From Streptomyces sp. AC550_RSS872 (lineage in GTDB: Bacteria > Actinomycetota > Actinomycetes > Streptomycetales > Streptomycetaceae): DNA of 60,705 nt. The notes under the pieces are model-generated. The model did no database searches, was not told the origin of the DNA, and saw only the letters and a list, made by a program, of their open reading frames with translations. The translations under genes and the position numbers were made by a program. Positions within the stretch are counted from its first letter, which is position 1; each line of letters starts with the position of its first letter. This document shows, piece by piece, positions 30,305 through 40,227 of this stretch. Where the stretch lies: NCBI RefSeq assembly GCF_019049285.1, contig NZ_JAGMUL010000040.1:1-60705 (forward strand), read 5' to 3'.

Positions 30305-31536
30305 GCCTTCTTCTCCTCCTTCGGCGGCTCGGGCGGCCGGTCGAACTCGTCGGTCACCGTGGGCGTCTCGTCCCCGTCCCCACCGGTCCAGCGCACGGTG
30401 AGCTCCCCCAGCGCGGTCTCCTGGTCCAGGGCCACGGCCTTCTCCCGGTAGAGCTCCAGCAGGGCCAGAAACCGCGCGACGACGGTGAGGGTGTCGTCGG
30501 TGTCCTCGACGAGCGACCGGAAGCTGGCCTCGCCGAGTTCCTTCAGCCGCGCGACGACGATCCCGGCCTGTTCCTGCACGCTGACCAGCGGCGCGTGGAT
30601 GTGATCGACGTAGACCTGCGGCTTGGGCCTGGGCTGCATCGCCTTGACCGCGAGCTTGGCGAATCCTTCCGCCCCGATGCTGATGACGACCTCGGGCAAC
30701 AGCTCGGCGTGCTGCGGCTCCAGCCCGACGGTCCGCGGATAGCGCCGCGCCTCGTCGTCGAGCCGGCGGCTGAAGATGTCCGCGATCTGTTTGTACGCCC
30801 GGTACTGGAGCAGCCGTGCGAACAGCAGGTCCCGCGCCTCCAGCAGCGCGAGGTCGGCCTCGTCCTCCACCTCGGCGGCGGGCAGCAGCCGGGCCGCCTT
30901 CAGATCGAGCAGCGTGGCCGCGACGACCAGGAACTCGGTCGTCTCGTCCAGATCCCAGTCCGGCCCCATGGCCCTGATGTGCGCCATGAACTCGTCGGTC
31001 ACCTTGGACAGCGCGACCTCGGTGACATCGAGCTTGTGCTTGGAGATCAGCTGGAGGAGGAGATCGAAGGGGCCCTCGAAGTTGGAGAGCCGGACCTTGA
31101 AGACACCGTCGTCGGGCTCCCCGGGATCCTGGGTTCGGTCTGACTCCTGGGCATCGCCCGTGTCCTGGGCATCGCCCGCGTCCTGGGCATCGCCCGCGTC
31201 CCGGGTTCCGCCCGTGTCCTGGGCTTCGCCGTGCGCGGGTTCTTCCGGTTCGACCGCTTGCGGCTCGGTATCGGGCCGGCCGCCGCCGTTGTGGGCAGGC
31301 GTTCCGCCGGGGGTCCCCCCAGGCCCTTCAGGCACTGGGGGAGGAACGGGTGGGCACGACGGCCCACCGGGCTCAGCCGGAGACTCGACCTCGGCCGCCG
31401 ACAAGCTCTCCGCAGGAGGCAGAGAAAACGACTCGGCCGACGGAACCACAGGTGCCGCCCCGGGGCCCCGCCCCAGCACACGCCGACGCCCGCCGGAGGC
31501 ACCGGCGCCGGAGGCGGGAACGTCGTTCGAGGTCAT
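30301..31536 (-). CDS. scpA: Segregation and condensation protein A (kleisin)
   Basis: 411 residues, longer than the usual about 250-300 because of a Pro/Glu/Asp-rich N-terminal extension of about 145 residues that includes tandem GDAQDAGDAQ-type repeats. The kleisin core follows (FKVRLSNFEGPFDLLLQLIS; HKLDVTEVALSKVTDEFMAH; DLLFARLLQYRAYKQIADIF) and the C-terminal winged helix (FLALLELYREKAVALDQE). It bridges the SMC heads and binds ScpB. Eighteen bases separate it from the RHH gene. Confidence 0.93.
   Translation of the reverse strand: MTSNDVPASGAGASGGRRRVLGRGPGAAPVVPSAESFSLPPAESLSAAEVESPAEPGGPSCPPVPPPVPEGPGGTPGGTPAHNGGGRPDTEPQAVEPEEPAHGEAQDTGGTRDAGDAQDAGDAQDTGDAQESDRTQDPGEPDDGVFKVRLSNFEGPFDLLLQLISKHKLDVTEVALSKVTDEFMAHIRAMGPDWDLDETTEFLVVAATLLDLKAARLLPAAEVEDEADLALLEARDLLFARLLQYRAYKQIADIFSRRLDDEARRYPRTVGLEPQHAELLPEVVISIGAEGFAKLAVKAMQPRPKPQVYVDHIHAPLVSVQEQAGIVVARLKELGEASFRSLVEDTDDTLTVVARFLALLELYREKAVALDQETALGELTVRWTGGDGDETPTVTDEFDRPPEPPKEEKKA
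31145..31230. repeat. In-frame 18-bp tandem repeat inside scpA
   Basis: About five units of TCCTGGGCATCGCCCGCG, three nearly identical and the outer ones diverged, encoding six-residue DAGDAQ-like units in the disordered N-terminal extension of ScpA. Length variation would preserve frame. Confidence 0.8.
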
Positions 31537-31554
31537 GGCCCCCGCAGGCTACCG

Positions 31555-32169
31555 CTACCGCCCGCGCAGCCGTCGTACGAGGATGCTCGCGTCCCCGCGG
31601 GACTCCAGATCGGCCAGCACCACGGCCACCGCCTCCCGGACGATCCGCCCGCGGTCCACGGCCAGTCCGTGCTCACCCCGCAGCACCAGACGCGCGTGCT
31701 CCAGATCCATGAGCTCCTCGGCGGAGACGTACACGGTGATCTTCTCGTCGTGCCGTTCGCGACCACTGGGCCGACGCGAGGCCGACCGCCCGCGCTTGCG
31801 CGGCGCGGCGGCGGAGGCGGCTGCACCGGAAGCGGCGGAACCGCCGGAGGCACCCGCCCCGGCAGAACCTTCCTGCGCCCCCTGACGTCGCGCGGAGCGC
31901 TCCGCGGCCGCGGTACGGATGCGCGACTCACCGGCGTCGACCGACTCCGTGTCGGCCGCCATGTGCTCCGCACCGTCCCCGTCGCCGCCCTGCACGGGCA
32001 CCGACTGCGGCGCGTCCTCAGCGGCGGCAGCGGGATCGCTCTCCCCCGTGGGAGCCGGCACCCGGGCCTCGCCGTTGGCCGGGCGCCGGGGAGTGGACGG
32101 CTGGAGTGCCATACCCCCTGTCGTACGGAACAGTTCGTCGGCCCCCGGCAGACTCACTCGGCGTGACAC
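31555..32169 (-). CDS. Ribbon-helix-helix-like protein partnered with ParA
   Basis: 204 residues. The first about 135 are Ala/Gly/Ser-rich and disordered, ending in a basic stretch (PRKRGRSASRRPSGRERHD). The C-terminal about 65 residues (EKITVYVSAEELMDLEHARL; RGRIVREAVAVVLADLES) have the strand-helix-helix pattern of RHH DNA-binding domains. It overlaps parA by 16 bp. In plasmid-type segregation systems a ParA is often paired with an RHH centromere-binding protein, so it may be an adaptor for this ParA; unproven. Confidence 0.7.
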   Translation of the reverse strand: MSRRVSLPGADELFRTTGGMALQPSTPRRPANGEARVPAPTGESDPAAAAEDAPQSVPVQGGDGDGAEHMAADTESVDAGESRIRTAAAERSARRQGAQEGSAGAGASGGSAASGAAASAAAPRKRGRSASRRPSGRERHDEKITVYVSAEELMDLEHARLVLRGEHGLAVDRGRIVREAVAVVLADLESRGDASILVRRLRGR

Positions 32170-33332
32170 CGGGCGAGCACCTCCCTGGCGAGCTGACGAT
32201 AGGCGGCGGCACCGACGGAGTTGGAGGCGTACGTGGTGATCGGCTCACCGGCGACCGTGGTCTCCGGGAAGCGGACCGTGCGCCCGATGACCGTGTGGTA
32301 GACGTGGTCGTCGAACGCCTCGACCACACGGGCCAGCACCTCACGGCTGTGGACCGTGCGCGAGTCGTACATCGTGGCCAGGATGCCGTCGAGCTCCAGC
32401 TCCGGGTTGAGCCGCTCCTGGACCTTCTCGATGGTCTCGGTCAGCAGGGCCACGCCTCGGAGGGCGAAGAACTCGCACTCCAGGGGCACGATCACCTTGT
32501 GGGCGGCGGTCAGCGCGTTCACCGTGAGCAGGCCCAGCGAGGGCTGGCAGTCGATCACGATGAAGTCGTAGTCGGGCAGCAGCGGCTTCAGGGCGCGCTG
32601 GAGCGTCGACTCGCGCGCGACCTCGCTGACCAGCTGGACCTCGGCGGCGGACAGGTCGATGTTGCTCGGGAGGAGGTCCATGTTGGGGACCGCCGTCTTC
32701 AGGAGCACCTCGTCGGCCGACATGCCCCGCTCCATGAGCAGGTTGTAGACCGTGAGGTCGAGCTCCATCGGATTGACGCCGAGTCCGACCGAGAGCGCGC
32801 CCTGGGGGTCGAAGTCGACGAGCAGGACCCGGCGTCCGTATTCCGCGAGAGCCGCACCCAGGTTGATGGTCGACGTCGTCTTGCCGACGCCGCCCTTCTG
32901 GTTGCACATCGCGATGATCTTCGCGGGGCCGTGGTCGGTCAGCGGACCCGGGATCGGGAAGTACGGCAGCGGACGCCCGGTCGGGCCGATGCGCTCACGG
33001 CGCTGACGGGCAGCGTCGGGCGCGAGGGTGGCCGCGTACTCGGGGTCGGGCTCGTACTCCGCGTCGGGGTCGTAGAAGTGCCCGTCGGGCAGTTCGTCGT
33101 AGTCGGCGAATTGGTTGTGGGGCGCGCCACTTCCGTCGCCGGCCATGGCGTTCACGTGATGGCCATCCATGCTCTGGTGTGCTGTCTGAGTCAACCCTGA
33201 GATCTGGTGACTCTGGTGGGCTGCGAAGGTGCGCACCGCAACGGAGCCGACAGCCTCGAATCCCGCGGGACCCTGGCCCCGTACCGGCATTCCTGGTTGA
33301 CCACCCCCGGGAGAAAATGTCGACTCATTCAC
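32154..33332 (-). CDS. ParA-family ATPase of the scpAB operon
   Basis: 392 residues from GTG 33332, with GGAGGT ten bases upstream. A disordered N-terminal extension of about 135 residues precedes the MinD/ParA ATPase: deviant Walker A CNQKGGVGKTTSTINLG, LLVDFDPQGALSVGLG, and FIVIDCQPSLGLLTVNA. There is no neighbouring parB; the chromosomal parAB lies elsewhere in Streptomyces, so this is the conserved orphan ParA found upstream of scpAB in actinobacteria. It heads an operon of five genes. Confidence 0.92.
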   Translation of the reverse strand: MNESTFSPGGGQPGMPVRGQGPAGFEAVGSVAVRTFAAHQSHQISGLTQTAHQSMDGHHVNAMAGDGSGAPHNQFADYDELPDGHFYDPDAEYEPDPEYAATLAPDAARQRRERIGPTGRPLPYFPIPGPLTDHGPAKIIAMCNQKGGVGKTTSTINLGAALAEYGRRVLLVDFDPQGALSVGLGVNPMELDLTVYNLLMERGMSADEVLLKTAVPNMDLLPSNIDLSAAEVQLVSEVARESTLQRALKPLLPDYDFIVIDCQPSLGLLTVNALTAAHKVIVPLECEFFALRGVALLTETIEKVQERLNPELELDGILATMYDSRTVHSREVLARVVEAFDDHVYHTVIGRTVRFPETTVAGEPITTYASNSVGAAAYRQLAREVLARCHAE

Positions 33333-33390
33333 AAGTCGTCTTACCTCCTTGGTGACCAGGAAACTTCTAGACAGGTCAGCGTGGCACCAT

Positions 33391-33434
33391 GCCGACAGTC
33401 GGCGACTCTATGGCGTGTCGGTGGTCCGCAGCAA
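33391..33434 (-). promoter_or_regulatory. Candidate parA promoter with palindrome over the start site
   Basis: On the minus strand TTGCTG (33434-33429) and TAGAGT (33410-33405) are 18 bases apart, a plausible sigma-70-type promoter. GCCGAC-A-GTCGGC (33391-33403) sits exactly where transcription would begin. The rest of 33333-33701 holds only the terminator below. Confidence 0.4.
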
Positions 33435-33591
33435 CACAATCCGCCGGACCGAGCAGATGTGTCGACAATGAAACATCCCGCTGTCAAGGGCGTACGGCCG
33501 TCGCACAGCAGGTTTCACGGGTGTGCGAATCGGGCGAAGGGTTGCGTTCGAGGCGAGTTGACCGAGAGACGCAAAGTGACCATACACACAT

Positions 33592-33624
33592 CCGGCCGGA
33601 CCTTTTTGGGCAAGGTCCGGCCGG
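33592..33624 (-). terminator. Terminator of ald
   Basis: Perfect 13-bp stem CCGGCCGGACCTT with complement and a seven-base loop, about 80 bases after the ald stop. Confidence 0.8.
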
Positions 33625-33701
33625 GTGCGTTCGGTTGACGACTCGTGTTGACGTATCGCCTTTACCAGAAAGTGACTTAGCCGATCGGGCTTCCGAACGG
33701 C

Positions 33702-34826
33702 TCAGCCGAGCAGCGTCTCGAGCTCCACGTGCTCCAGGCCGTGCGCCTCCGCGACCTCCCGGTAAACCACCTTGCCGTCATGCGTGTTGAGGCCCTTGGC
33801 CAGCGCGGCGTCACGGCGCAGCGCCTCCACCCAGCCCCGGTTGGCGAGTTCCAGGATGTAGGGCAGCGTGGCGTTGGTGAGCGCGTAGGTGGAGGTGTTG
33901 GGCACCGCACCCGGCATGTTGGCGACGCAGTAGAAGACCGAGTTGTGGACGGGGAAGGTCGGCTCGGCGTGCGTGGTGGGGTGCGAGTCCTCGAAGCATC
34001 CGCCCTGGTCGATCGCGATGTCGACAAGGACACTTCCCGGCTTCATCCGGGAGACCAGCTCATTGGTGACCAGCTTCGGGGCCTTGGCGCCCGGGATGAG
34101 GACGGCGCCGATGACGAGGTCGGCCTCGAGGCAGGCCTTCTCCAGCTCCAGGGCGTTGGAGACGACGGTCTGGATCTTCGTGCCGAAGATCTTGTCCGCC
34201 TCCTTGAGCTTGTTGATGTCCTTGTCGAGCAGGGTCACGTGGAAGCCCATGCCGATGGCGATCTGCGCGGCGTTCCAGCCGGAGACGCCACCGCCGATGA
34301 CGACGGCCTTGCCGGCCGGCACGCCCGGGACGCCGCCGGGCAGCACACCGCGGCCGCCGCCGGCGCGCATCAGGTGGTAGGCGCCGACCTGCGGGGCGAG
34401 CCGGCCGGCCACCTCGGACATGGGGGCGAGCAGCGGCAGGGCCCGGGAGGGCAGCTCGACCGTCTCGTAGGCGATCGCCGTGGTGCCGGACTCGACGAGG
34501 GCGTCCGTGCACTCCTTGGAGGCGGCCAGGTGCAGGTAGGTGAAGAGCGTCTGGTCCTTGCGGAGACGGTGGTACTCCTCGGCGATGGGCTCCTTGACCT
34601 TCAGCAGCAGGTCCGCGGCGGCCCACACCTCGTCGGCGGTCGGCAGGATCTGGGCGCCTGCGGCGACGTACTCGCTGTCCGGGATCGACGAGCCGACACC
34701 GGCGCCCTGCTCGATGACGACCTGGTGGCCGTGGCGCACCAGCTCGTGCACGCCTGCGGGGGTGATGGCCACCCGGAACTCGTTGTTCTTGACCTCGCGG
34801 GGGATGCCGACCTTCACGTCGATCAC
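33702..34826 (-). CDS. ald: Alanine dehydrogenase
   Basis: 374 residues from GTG 34826 (MIDVKVGIPREVKNNEFRVA); a longer frame reaches 34886 but the family begins at MKVGIPREVK. Active-site segments are visible: LKVKEP (Lys), YLHLAA (His), NAD-binding IGGGVSGWNAAQIAIGMG, and DIAIDQGGCFEDSHPTTH (Asp). It interconverts L-alanine and pyruvate plus ammonia with NAD. Transcribed alone, with its own terminator. Confidence 0.96.
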   Translation of the reverse strand: MIDVKVGIPREVKNNEFRVAITPAGVHELVRHGHQVVIEQGAGVGSSIPDSEYVAAGAQILPTADEVWAAADLLLKVKEPIAEEYHRLRKDQTLFTYLHLAASKECTDALVESGTTAIAYETVELPSRALPLLAPMSEVAGRLAPQVGAYHLMRAGGGRGVLPGGVPGVPAGKAVVIGGGVSGWNAAQIAIGMGFHVTLLDKDINKLKEADKIFGTKIQTVVSNALELEKACLEADLVIGAVLIPGAKAPKLVTNELVSRMKPGSVLVDIAIDQGGCFEDSHPTTHAEPTFPVHNSVFYCVANMPGAVPNTSTYALTNATLPYILELANRGWVEALRRDAALAKGLNTHDGKVVYREVAEAHGLEHVELETLLG

Positions 34827-34961
34827 GGTCCTTGGCTCAGAGGGTGTGGGGCATTGCATGACATTCCCAGGCATGCGGGGGCACACCGGGGTACACCGCA
34901 GGAGAAGGTGCGGCAGAGCCAGTCTAATGAAGGTGTTCCCGCTGTCTAGCCTTTCATTGCA

Positions 34962-37049
34962 TCAATCTTCAGTGGATGTACTACGGATTTCGCAGGCGTT
35001 AGCGTCATGTTCCGGCTCGAAAGCGTCTTGCCCGGGCTCAGGCACGGCCGCATCGGACTCCCGAGGCTCCTCTCCCAGCATCCGCTCGGCCGCGCCCCGG
35101 TGCAGCTGCGCCGCCGATGAGTCCCCGAGATGGTCCAGCGTGTCGGCGAGCCGCAGATGCAGGGCACCCTGGAGCCGTACGTCCTCCGCGCGCCGTGCCC
35201 ACTCCACCGCCTCCTGGCAGGTACGCAGCGACTCCTCGGGCCGGCCGGCGTACTCCTGGACCCGGGCCAGCTCGCTCAACGCCCGTGCGTGCCCGGCGAC
35301 ATCGCCGTTCTTGCGGTGCCCGGCGATGGCCGCCCGCCAGTTGCGCAGCGCGTCGCCGTACCGGCCCGCATAGGTGTGCGCCTCGCCGATACGGCCGTAC
35401 AGCCGGGCCGCGTCCGCCCGCTCCCCCCGGGCCAGCCGCTGGGCGAGCGCGCGGCCGAACCAGTCGGCGGCCCGGTCGTAGTCCCCGAGCTCCAGATGGG
35501 CACCACCTACGGATTCCATCGCACGGCCGGTCGCATACGGGTCGTTCGCCTCCCATCCGGCGTCCAGTGCGGCCCGGTACCGCACCAGCGCCTCGCGCGT
35601 ACGCCCCGTCCGGGCGTCGAGATCGCCGAGGTTCAGCAGCGCGGCGGCCTTCTCGCGGGGCAGTTTCCGGCGCTCGGCGACGTCGAGGACGAGGCTGTGG
35701 ATGCCGTACAGGTCGGCGGCGGCCTCCTGGGTGCCGAAGTGCGCGACCATCGCCCGGACCAGCTGGGACATCAGACGGCGGGCGAGGGTGTCCAGCTCGC
35801 CGTCGGCGACCGCGGCACGGGCCGAGGCCAGCAGGGCGGGCCTGCGGATGCCCAGCCACTCGGCGGCGGCCCGCGGGTTGGGGAAGCGCAGGGCCTGGGG
35901 CATGCCGAGGAGCTTCTGACGGGTCTCGGGGCTGTCCGTCTCGGTGATCGCCCGGCAGGACTGGAGCAGCCGTACGGTCCGCTCCAGCATCCGGGCGCGG
36001 GCGAGCTGGAGCTCGGCGGGACGGTCCTGGGTCTCGGTGAGGGCCTTCAGCAACGGGTACAGACACGCCGGGACCTCGTACTGCGGCAGCGGCGAGTCCA
36101 CGGCGTGCAGCAGGCCGAGGGCGACGATGTCGTCCAGGGTGGCGCGGGCGCCGTCCACCGAGCAGCCGGCCAGCGCGGAGGCGGTGTGCGGGTCGACGAC
36201 GCCGCCCGGGGCGAGGGTGAGCAGCCGCAGTATCCGGGCCGCGGGCGTCGACAGGGCGCCGTGGACGAGGCGGAAGACCCGGCTGAGCGGTGTGCCCTCC
36301 TCGCCCTCGGCCCGCAGCTGCTTGGCCAGGTCGGAGACGGCCACCTTGGGGCGGGCGGCGAGCCAGCGGCCGGCCAGCGTCAGCGCGGCCGGCTGGCCCT
36401 GACACACCTCGACGAGTCCCTCGGCGGCCCGCGGGTCGACGGTGATGCGGACCGAGCCGGCGTGCCGGGACAGCAGCTCCACCGCCGACTTGGTGTCCAG
36501 GCCGCCGAGCGTGCAGGGCCGCACGTCCGAGATCCCGGTCAGCGGACCGTGCGAGACGGCGACGGCCAGGCACTCCGGGCTGTCCGGCAGCAGCGAGTCG
36601 ACCTGCTCGGACTCGGCCGCGTCGTCGAGCAGCAACAGGACCTTGCGCTCGGCGAGGGTCTCGCGGAGCTCCGCCGTCAGGTCGTCCTCGGCGGCGCCGG
36701 CCGGGGCGGGCCGGTCCAGGGCGGTGAGCAGTTCGCGGGCGGTGCGCTCGACGGGGACGGGGGTGCCGTCGGGCTCGCTCAGACGGGCGCGCAGCACACC
36801 GTCGGCGTAACGGTCCGCCACCTGCCGTACAAGCTCCTCGGCGAGCGCCGTGCGGCCCGAGCCGGGACGCCCCGCGATGAGCAGCACGCGCGCGCGTGGC
36901 GCCTTGCGGCCCGAGAGGGTGTCCAGGCCCGCGCGCTCGATGTCGGCGCGGAGCTCCTTCAATTCGCGGGTACGGCCCAGGAATTGGTGCGCGGCGGAAG
37001 CCTGGGCGAACACCTGCACGCCGCCTGTGTCCACGACCTGATCCGTCAC
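34962..37049 (-). CDS. STAND-type NTPase with TPR repeats (AfsR-like sensor, no SARP domain)
   Basis: About 695 residues from GTG 37049 (MTDQVVDTGGVQVFAQ); ATG 37070 is an alternative. An N-terminal P-loop domain (residues about 22-330) has LIAGRPGSGRTALAEELV as Walker A, with Arg at the lysine position, and KVLLLLDDAAE as Walker B. A winged-helix-like region (RILRLLTLAPGGVVDPHTAS) and at least five TPRs follow (ALLNLGDLDARTGRTREALV; GGAHLELGDYDRAADWFGRA; YGRIGEAHTYAGRYGDALRN). It resembles the NB-ARC/TPR half of AfsR-type proteins but has no DNA-binding domain. Ligand and partner are unknown. Confidence 0.82.
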   Translation of the reverse strand: MTDQVVDTGGVQVFAQASAAHQFLGRTRELKELRADIERAGLDTLSGRKAPRARVLLIAGRPGSGRTALAEELVRQVADRYADGVLRARLSEPDGTPVPVERTARELLTALDRPAPAGAAEDDLTAELRETLAERKVLLLLDDAAESEQVDSLLPDSPECLAVAVSHGPLTGISDVRPCTLGGLDTKSAVELLSRHAGSVRITVDPRAAEGLVEVCQGQPAALTLAGRWLAARPKVAVSDLAKQLRAEGEEGTPLSRVFRLVHGALSTPAARILRLLTLAPGGVVDPHTASALAGCSVDGARATLDDIVALGLLHAVDSPLPQYEVPACLYPLLKALTETQDRPAELQLARARMLERTVRLLQSCRAITETDSPETRQKLLGMPQALRFPNPRAAAEWLGIRRPALLASARAAVADGELDTLARRLMSQLVRAMVAHFGTQEAAADLYGIHSLVLDVAERRKLPREKAAALLNLGDLDARTGRTREALVRYRAALDAGWEANDPYATGRAMESVGGAHLELGDYDRAADWFGRALAQRLARGERADAARLYGRIGEAHTYAGRYGDALRNWRAAIAGHRKNGDVAGHARALSELARVQEYAGRPEESLRTCQEAVEWARRAEDVRLQGALHLRLADTLDHLGDSSAAQLHRGAAERMLGEEPRESDAAVPEPGQDAFEPEHDANACEIRSTSTED

Positions 37050-37374
37050 GGGGCCACACTCCCGTCCCACCGCACGCGCAAGCCCGCCGGGACTCCGGTT
37101 CGGGCGTGTCCCGAGCCTAGTTCACGCTCTGCGACGATCCGGGCGCAGCACGGCGGACACATCCCCCGACCGGATCAGCAGATGGTAGGACCGGCACTCT
37201 CCAGCAGGTGGCGGGACCGGCACTCTCCAACGGGCGTCACGGCAACGCCCCAGGGCCGCGGGGCTGTGTCGGTATGCGGCTCCGCCGCGTGGGCGCGACC
37301 AGCCACGACGGCGCGGCAGCCGGCAAGATCACCGCACCCACGGCGCGCACCCGCATGGCTCCCCAGCGGGGCGC
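37050..37374. other. Intergenic region with repeat copy D
   Basis: 325 bases between the STAND gene and the Nudix gene. It contains a 16-base direct repeat (GGACCGGCACTCTCCA at about 37189 and 37214) and the repeat element below; no gene is supported. Confidence 0.5.
37247..37326 (+). repeat. Dispersed intergenic repeat, copy D (longer variant)
   Basis: Shares GGGCCGCGGGGCTGTG and GCGCGACCAGCCACGACG with copies A-C, but has an extra inverted-repeat segment (TATGCGGCTCCGCCGCGTG) in the middle. Confidence 0.65.
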
Positions 37375-38001
37375 TCACTCCTCGAAGGGCCTCGCAGGCC
37401 AAGCCGCCTCAGCCGGCCGCAACCCGTCCACCCCGCCGGAGGCCCTCGCCGCGACCAGCGACAGCACGCCCACGACAAGGCAGTTGTTGTGCAGCTCCCC
37501 CGCGAGCACCGCCCGCACCAGCTCATCGACCGGCACGCGCGCGTGCTCCATGTCGGCCTCCTCGTCCTCGACCTCGAAGCGGTCGCCGTCCGCCTCGGAC
37601 AGATGACGGGCGAGGAAGATCCGTACGGCCTCGTCGCAGCCGCCGGGGGTGGTGTAGACGTCCGTCAGCACCCGCCAGTCCTCGGCCTTGACGTGGGCCT
37701 CCTCGTACAGCTCGCGCTGCGCGGCGTGCAGCGGGTTCTCGCCGGGGATGTCGAGCAGCCCGGCCGGGATCTCCCACAGCTTCTGCCGCACCGGGTGACG
37801 GTACTGCTTGATGAGCAGGACGCGGTCCTCGGCGTCCAGGGCGAGGACGGCCACCGAGCCCGGGTGGACCTGGTAGTCGCGTCGCACCACCGAGCCGTCG
37901 GGCATGACCACGTCGTCCGTGCGGACGGAGGTCTTGTTGCCCACGAAGGGGGTCTCCGTCGCCCGGATCTCCCACTCCTCGGGGGTGTCCTTGATCGTCA
38001 T
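37375..38001 (-). CDS. Nudix hydrolase, ADP-ribose pyrophosphatase type
   Basis: 208 residues from ATG 38001 (MTIKDTPEEWEIRATETPFV). The Nudix helix is intact (GENPLHAAQRELYEEAHVKA), preceded by LIKQYRHPVRQKLWEIPAGL, typical of ADP-ribose/NDP-sugar pyrophosphatases. An open frame to 38043 would add residues that lie in the pyrG terminator hairpin, which argues for the 38001 start. It probably hydrolyses ADP-ribose to AMP and ribose-5-phosphate. It follows pyrG as in mycobacteria. Confidence 0.9.
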   Translation of the reverse strand: MTIKDTPEEWEIRATETPFVGNKTSVRTDDVVMPDGSVVRRDYQVHPGSVAVLALDAEDRVLLIKQYRHPVRQKLWEIPAGLLDIPGENPLHAAQRELYEEAHVKAEDWRVLTDVYTTPGGCDEAVRIFLARHLSEADGDRFEVEDEEADMEHARVPVDELVRAVLAGELHNNCLVVGVLSLVAARASGGVDGLRPAEAAWPARPFEE

Positions 38002-38030
38002 GCCCTGCCCTTCCACGTGCGCAAAGAAAA

Positions 38031-38064
38031 CCGGGGTGCCCACCTTTGAAGGTTTGCACCCCGG
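38031..38064 (-). terminator. Terminator between pyrG and the Nudix gene
   Basis: CCGGGGTGC with its complement GCACCCCGG encloses an inner ACCTT-CAA-AGGT stem, 20 bases after the pyrG stop. Confidence 0.75.
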
Positions 38065-38083
38065 CCACCGTACAACTGTCGTG

Positions 38084-39757
<1,674 letters not shown>

Positions 39758-40227
39758 GAGGGGGCTCCCGTGGTCGCGATCTTGAAGTGCGGTTCGGGGG
39801 TCTTCACGCCCACCGGTCCACGGGCTACCAGGGTATCAGCGACTAGGACCGATGGCTTCCGGCCACGCTCCGCACACGAGTCGGCACGGATCCGCACGCC
39901 GCACCGGTTTCCCACCCATCGCTCACCCCCTGCTCACCCGTTCGGCCGACCCGGGTTGCCCGGAGCGGCACGCAGATCATCTGCGTGCGTCGTATCCTGC
40001 TCGGACATTCGCTGCCGGGCCCGGCCGGTAACACGGCACCACCCCTCGCCCGTAACCACCGGAACAACGAGAGCTCGTCAGTTCGTTGAGCAGAGATCGT
40101 CGAGAAGAGACTGTCGTTTTGCCTCACGGCCGAGACGACTGCTTTGCTTCATCGCTCAACGACGCATGACAAAACCCACCCCTTGACCGCACCAAGCGAG
40201 AGCCCCCTTGCCAGAGAAGGGGGTGAC
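39758..40227. promoter_or_regulatory. Divergent pyrG / GH15 intergenic region
   Basis: 470 bases. It contains a 21-bp palindrome (39968-39988) but no supported gene; in-frame ATGs at 40144 and 40166 ahead of the GH15 gene lack an RBS. Confidence 0.45.
39968..39988. promoter_or_regulatory. 21-bp palindrome GCACGCAGAT-C-ATCTGCGTGC
   Basis: Perfect 10-bp arms about one central base, 240 bases upstream of the GH15 start and 211 bases upstream of the pyrG start. The most symmetric site in the window; likely bound by a dimeric repressor. Confidence 0.55.

Noticed and set aside
33512..33519. parS-like half site GTTTCACG near parA
   Set aside because: Only one half of GTTTCACGTGAAAC matches; chromosomal parS sites are full palindromes.
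38002..38043. Longer start of the Nudix hydrolase
   Set aside because: The extra residues lie in the pyrG terminator hairpin and the family begins at the internal ATG.
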